The position numbers were made by a program, and so were the translations under genes. From Streptomyces mangrovisoli (lineage in GTDB: Bacteria > Actinomycetota > Actinomycetes > Streptomycetales > Streptomycetaceae), in the NCBI RefSeq assembly GCF_000974985.2, contig NZ_LAVA02000095.1:1-55512 (forward strand): a stretch of 55,512 nt of DNA, in the 5' to 3' direction. How positions within the stretch are numbered: the stretch's first letter is position 1; each line of letters opens with the position of its first letter. This document shows, piece after piece, positions 52,519-55,512 of this stretch. The notes under the pieces were generated by a model, which was given only the letters and a program-made list of their open reading frames with translations, made no database searches and was not told the origin of the DNA.

Positions 52519-53600
52519 GTGGGTCCCTTCCTGGTGGGAGTCGTAGGACTCGTCGGACTGTCGTCGTGCGGTGCGGAGAGCCGGCCGGCGGCGCCCGGAC
52601 CGGAGTCCGGCGCGAACCACGGCAGGGTCGTCGGATGCGGGGCGGCGGTGCCGTCCGGCGCGGGCGCGCCGGGCCTCGGCAGGCGCAGGGTGAACGGGCC
52701 GGTCTGCGGGCGGCGGTGGCGCAGCGAGCCGCCCCGGCGCGGGCGGACCCGGTCGACGACGGCCATCCCGACGCGGAACACGGCGGCCGGGACGACCACG
52801 CAGAGCAGGATCCAGAACAGCGTCACGCCCCAGGGGCGGCCCACGCCCCACGGCTGCTCCGCGACGACCTTGCCCGCGTACTGGAGGGAGACCGTGTAGT
52901 CGCCGTGCGCGCCGCCGGACAGCTCCACCGGCAGCTCGATCCGCGCCTTCCCGCCGGGTCGCACGGTGCCCTTCCACTGCTGCTCGTCCCACTGCGGGGC
53001 GAACACGCCGTGCGCGGTGCCGACCCGGAACACGGGGTCCTTCACCGCGGCCGAGCCCGCGTTGCCGACGGTGAAGACGAGCGTGCGGGAGGGCGGCGCG
53101 CCGAACCAGGTCAGCAGCCCGTCGGCGCCCTCCAGGCGGGTGTCGGTGAGCAGGGAGAGCCGCCCGGCGGCGGGCGCGGGCAGCGCCTTCACCGGATGCC
53201 CGGCGACCTGGAAGGCGGCGTCGGCGTCGGCGCCCGGCCCGGTGGCGGTGGCCACGTGCACGACGCACGGGCACGGCACGGGCGGCTCGGACACCGGCAG
53301 CTTCCTGCTGAACGCGCCCTTCGCGTCGGTGGTGACGGCCCGGCCGTCCGCGTTGGCGCAGGAGTTGGTGCCGCCGACGACTCCGCGCGCGGGTGTGGCC
53401 TGTCCGCAGATCAGCAGCATCAGCACGGTCCTCGGGCGCCAGCCGCTGCCGCTGACGGTGATCGAAGCCCCGGTCCCCGCCTGGGACGTGGACACGTGGA
53501 CGGACGGGTCGGCGGCCGCCGACGCGGTGCCCGCCGGCGGCAGCACCAGCAGCAGGAGCGCGGCGGCCATCGCCGCCGGCGCCGTCATCCGCAGCCTCAC
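52515..53600 (-). CDS. Secreted membrane-anchored protein with neocarzinostatin-like Ig domain
   Basis: The 361-residue product begins VRLRMTAPAAMAAALLLLVL, a signal sequence, then an Ig-like region with VHVSTSQAGTGASITVSGSG and cysteine pairs (ICGQATP, NSCANADG, PCPCVVH) like neocarzinostatin-family proteins, a second beta domain (TLVFTVGNAGSAAVKDPVFR) and a membrane helix (TLFWILLCVVVPAAVFRVGM) with a basic, Pro-rich cytoplasmic tail. It lacks a sorting motif. The GTG start overlaps the stop of the preceding gene and its own stop overlaps the LAETG gene (GTGA each), so all three are coupled. Neocarzinostatin likeness is pattern-based and tentative. Confidence 0.82.
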   Translation of the reverse strand: MRLRMTAPAAMAAALLLLVLPPAGTASAAADPSVHVSTSQAGTGASITVSGSGWRPRTVLMLLICGQATPARGVVGGTNSCANADGRAVTTDAKGAFSRKLPVSEPPVPCPCVVHVATATGPGADADAAFQVAGHPVKALPAPAAGRLSLLTDTRLEGADGLLTWFGAPPSRTLVFTVGNAGSAAVKDPVFRVGTAHGVFAPQWDEQQWKGTVRPGGKARIELPVELSGGAHGDYTVSLQYAGKVVAEQPWGVGRPWGVTLFWILLCVVVPAAVFRVGMAVVDRVRPRRGGSLRHRRPQTGPFTLRLPRPGAPAPDGTAAPHPTTLPWFAPDSGPGAAGRLSAPHDDSPTSPTTPTRKGPT

Positions 53601-54592
53601 GACACCGCTCCCGTCGCCGTGTCCATCTCCGTCAACTCGGGCCCCGCGGACGGCGGTTCGGTGCCGTCGCGGCCCGCGGGCCGGTCCGGCCCGGGCCGGT
53701 CCCGACGCCGTACGGCCATGACGACCGCCCCGGCGGCGAGGGCGGTGGCTCCCGACGCGCCGGCCACCGTGCCCCAGGGGACGAACCGCGCCGAGGCGCC
53801 CGCGGTGGCGCGGGCGGCGCCGGGCGCCGTCACCGTCAGCCGCACCCGGACCGCGTCCAGCGCCGGGCGGCCGGGCCACGGCTCGCTCAACTCGGTGCGG
53901 CTGCCCGGCGCGAGGCGTACCGGCAGGGTGCGCGGGGCGCGGTCGAGGACCGTGCCGAACACCCCGTCCGCGTGCACCGCCAGCGTCGGCACGAGCACCG
54001 TCGTACCGCGGTTGACCAGTTCGTACGCGATCCGGTCGCCGCGTACGGCGACCCGCTCGACGGTCAGCGCGGACAGCTCGGGGCCGCCGACCCTGAGCCG
54101 TACCCGCACGGTGGCCTCGTGCCCGTGGGCGTCGCGGGCCGCGATCGCGCCGGCGCGGTCGCCGGGGGCCGCGTCCGCCGGGACGGCGAGGGTGAAGGGG
54201 ATGTCGGCGCGGGTGCGGGCGGGGACGCGGACCGCGATCCGTGCGAACGTGATCCGCAGCCCGCCGGTGCCGCGCAGCCGTACGGCGAGCGGTCCCGTGC
54301 CCCGGTTGGTCACCGACACCGTGTCCTGGAGGACGATCCCGGGCGTGCCCTCCGCGTAGACGGAGGGACGGCCGCCGCCGGCGGGCGCGAGCGACCAGCC
54401 CCCGGCGGCCGCCCGGGCGCCGGGCGCGGCGGCCAGGGTGAGCACGGCCGGGCCGGCCAGCACGGCGGCGAGGGCGAGCAGGGTGGACGGGAGTCTCCGG
54501 GCCGGCCGCGGCGGCCGGGGCGCGCACGGCCGGGGGCGGCGGGGCAGGGGCGGGCGCGGTGCGCGCGGGGCCCGGGCGGCGTCGGTCGGCAT
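53597..54592 (-). CDS. Exported beta-rich protein with C-terminal membrane anchor
   Basis: I use the ATG at 54592, six bases after GGAG, giving 331 residues; a GTG at 54613 has no ribosome site. A basic Pro/Arg-rich start is followed by a signal/anchor helix (LLALAAVLAGPAVLTLAAAP), then two beta-sandwich regions with the phrases VSVTNRGTGPLAVRLRGTGG and FTLAVPADAAPGDRAGAIAA, resembling DUF916/NEW3-type extracellular modules that bind wall or partner proteins in Gram-positive bacteria. A last helix (VAGASGATALAAGAVVMAVR) and a charged tail end it. The function is unknown; it sits between two sorted proteins in the operon. Confidence 0.8.
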   Translation of the reverse strand: MPTDAARAPRAPRPPLPRRPRPCAPRPPRPARRLPSTLLALAAVLAGPAVLTLAAAPGARAAAGGWSLAPAGGGRPSVYAEGTPGIVLQDTVSVTNRGTGPLAVRLRGTGGLRITFARIAVRVPARTRADIPFTLAVPADAAPGDRAGAIAARDAHGHEATVRVRLRVGGPELSALTVERVAVRGDRIAYELVNRGTTVLVPTLAVHADGVFGTVLDRAPRTLPVRLAPGSRTELSEPWPGRPALDAVRVRLTVTAPGAARATAGASARFVPWGTVAGASGATALAAGAVVMAVRRRDRPGPDRPAGRDGTEPPSAGPELTEMDTATGAVS

Positions 54593-54623
54593 CTGCGGCT
54601 CCAGCGGTCGCACGGGGACGGGG

Positions 54624-55337
54624 TCAGCGGCGGGCGCGGACCGTCTGGTTGCGCCGGGTCAGCCACAGCGCTCCCGCCGCGCCCGAGAGCAGCACGGTGC
54701 CGCCGAGGGTGCCGAAGGCGACGATCGCGTCGTCGGGGCCGGTCTTGGGCAGCTCGCCGCCGGAGTCCGTACTGCTCTGGCTGGTGCTGCCGGTGTCCGA
54801 CGTGCCGCTGCCGCTGCCGCTGCCGCTCGCCGCGGTGACGTCCAGCGTGAGGGACGCCTTGGGGCTGTTGGTGGGCGTGCAGGTGGTGGTCGTGCCGAGC
54901 GCCTTGATGGTGAGCACGCCCGCGGTGAAGGTGACCTTCCCGGTCTTCTTCGGGGTGTACGTGCCGCTCAGGTCATTGATCTTGATGGCCGTGTTGGCGG
55001 GGATGGCGGCCTGGTTGGCCGGTCCCGTCACCGACAGGGTGCCGCTGTCGGCGCCGCCCAGCCGGATCTTCGCGCTCGGGCTCATCGCGCCCTTGCCGAG
55101 TTCGACCGGGCTGGAGGAGACGCCCTTCTGCCAGGACATCGTGATCTTGTAGCCGCTGCCGCTCCTGACGCCCGTGATGTCGATGGGCGAGACGGCGCTC
55201 TTCACGCCGATCGGCGTCTCGCAGCGGTAGTTGACGTCGACGACATCCGCCCGCGCCGCGGGGGCGGCCAGCAATACCGCCGAGCCGGCCAGGGCCGCGG
55301 CGGACGCGAGCGCGGCGGTTCGTTTCTGGTACGACAC
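54624..55337 (-). CDS. LPKTG-anchored surface protein
   Basis: The 237-residue protein has a signal peptide (MSYQKRTAALASAAALAGSA to about 31), one copy of the domain duplicated in the LAETG protein (VVDVNYRCETPIGVKSAVSP to TTTTCTPTN), a Gly/Ser linker and LPKTG at 196-200 before a membrane helix and RRNQTVRARR. It opens the operon; its GTG at 55337 has GAGGCGACC upstream. The 25-bp near-palindrome lies in its 5' leader. The difference between LPKTG here and LAETG in the last gene suggests two sortases or a broad one; no sortase gene is in this window. Confidence 0.9.
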   Translation of the reverse strand: MSYQKRTAALASAAALAGSAVLLAAPAARADVVDVNYRCETPIGVKSAVSPIDITGVRSGSGYKITMSWQKGVSSSPVELGKGAMSPSAKIRLGGADSGTLSVTGPANQAAIPANTAIKINDLSGTYTPKKTGKVTFTAGVLTIKALGTTTTCTPTNSPKASLTLDVTAASGSGSGSGTSDTGSTSQSSTDSGGELPKTGPDDAIVAFGTLGGTVLLSGAAGALWLTRRNQTVRARR

Positions 55338-55351
55338 GGTCGCCTCATTCC

Positions 55352-55381
55352 TGACGGCACATCAGATGAGCCGTCAAGGTA
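55352..55381 (-). promoter_or_regulatory. Promoter and 25-bp near-palindrome of the surface operon
   Basis: On the minus strand TACCTT (55376-55381) is a likely -10 element. Right after it lies a 25-base palindrome (55352-55376): arms TGACGGC and GCCGTCA, inner arms CATC and GATG, with single mismatches between. It would cover the transcript start and could be an operator or a 5' hairpin. Confidence 0.6.
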
Positions 55382-55512
55382 CGCCCGGGCCCGTGAGGAA
55401 GGAAGACACGCAGCAGGCCGGAGTTGCGACGATCCGACACACACGGATGAGGCGTGGCGAGGCGATGGGTGACCGGGGGTAACTGGAGATGGGGGGCTGG
55501 GCGGGGCACGAC

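Overview
The window reads as a chromosomal stretch of a Streptomyces or close relative. GC is very high, wobble positions are almost always G or C, GTG and TTG starts are common, and the gene order is one I know from streptomycetes: ahcY, cation transporter, manA, SIS isomerase, Trm112, manB, DUF3499, zincin, DUF5719, large glycosyltransferase, whiB, cysteine dioxygenase, fbiA, fbiB, manC, amidase, LCP genes, purE/purK, two-component system. Much of the core (manA-SIS-manB-DUF3499-zincin-whiB-fbiA-fbiB-manC-LCP) is also conserved in mycobacteria.

Layout. 1-3.4 kb: a 70-bp direct repeat, a SpoIIM-like membrane protein divergent from an RDD protein, and an unknown protein. 3.5-11.4 kb (minus strand): S-adenosylhomocysteinase, a CDF cation transporter, and the mannose-phosphate block (manA, SIS isomerase, Trm112-like protein, manB), then DUF3499. 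11.8-18.2 kb: a zincin-like protein, a secreted DUF5719 protein translationally coupled to a 1279-residue membrane glycosyltransferase, and whiB. 18.3-23.1 kb (plus): a probable leaderless poly-cysteine leader peptide before cysteine dioxygenase, then the coupled F420 genes fbiA-fbiB and an AlkA-type glycosylase. 23.2-36.2 kb: the GDP-mannose pyrophosphorylase gene, a peptidoglycan-recognition amidase, an AMP-binding-like protein, four LytR-CpsA-Psr (LCP) genes, a GT2 glycosyltransferase, a hotdog thioesterase and a HAD hydrolase. 36.2-41.7 kb: methyltransferase, acyl-CoA dehydrogenase, UDP-glucose dehydrogenase, a repeat-rich gap, and a CGNR regulator divergent from two glyoxalase-fold genes. 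41.8-46.0 kb (minus): coupled purK-purE-dipeptidase followed by a second M19 protein that has lost its metal ligands. 46.2-51.1 kb: GtrA-like protein, a DraK/DraR-like two-component system and a POT peptide transporter. 51.2-55.3 kb (minus): a four-gene cell-surface operon with LPKTG and LAETG sorting signals.

The common theme is the cell envelope: activated mannose (manA, manB, manC), UDP-glucuronate, glycosyltransferases, LCP ligases, amidase and sortase substrates, alongside housekeeping genes for purine, methyl-cycle and F420 metabolism and the sporulation regulator WhiB.

The most interesting signal is at 18669-18951: a short frame ending in five consecutive cysteines plus a sixth, preceded by a promoter placed for a leaderless transcript and followed by two hairpins, just upstream of cysteine dioxygenase. 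This looks like a cysteine-sensing leader on a cysteine-degrading enzyme. Other points of interest are the metal-ligand-free M19 paralogue, the four GGTAAC half-sites between the CGNR regulator and the glyoxalases, a 25-bp near-palindrome at the start of the surface operon, and several minisatellites.
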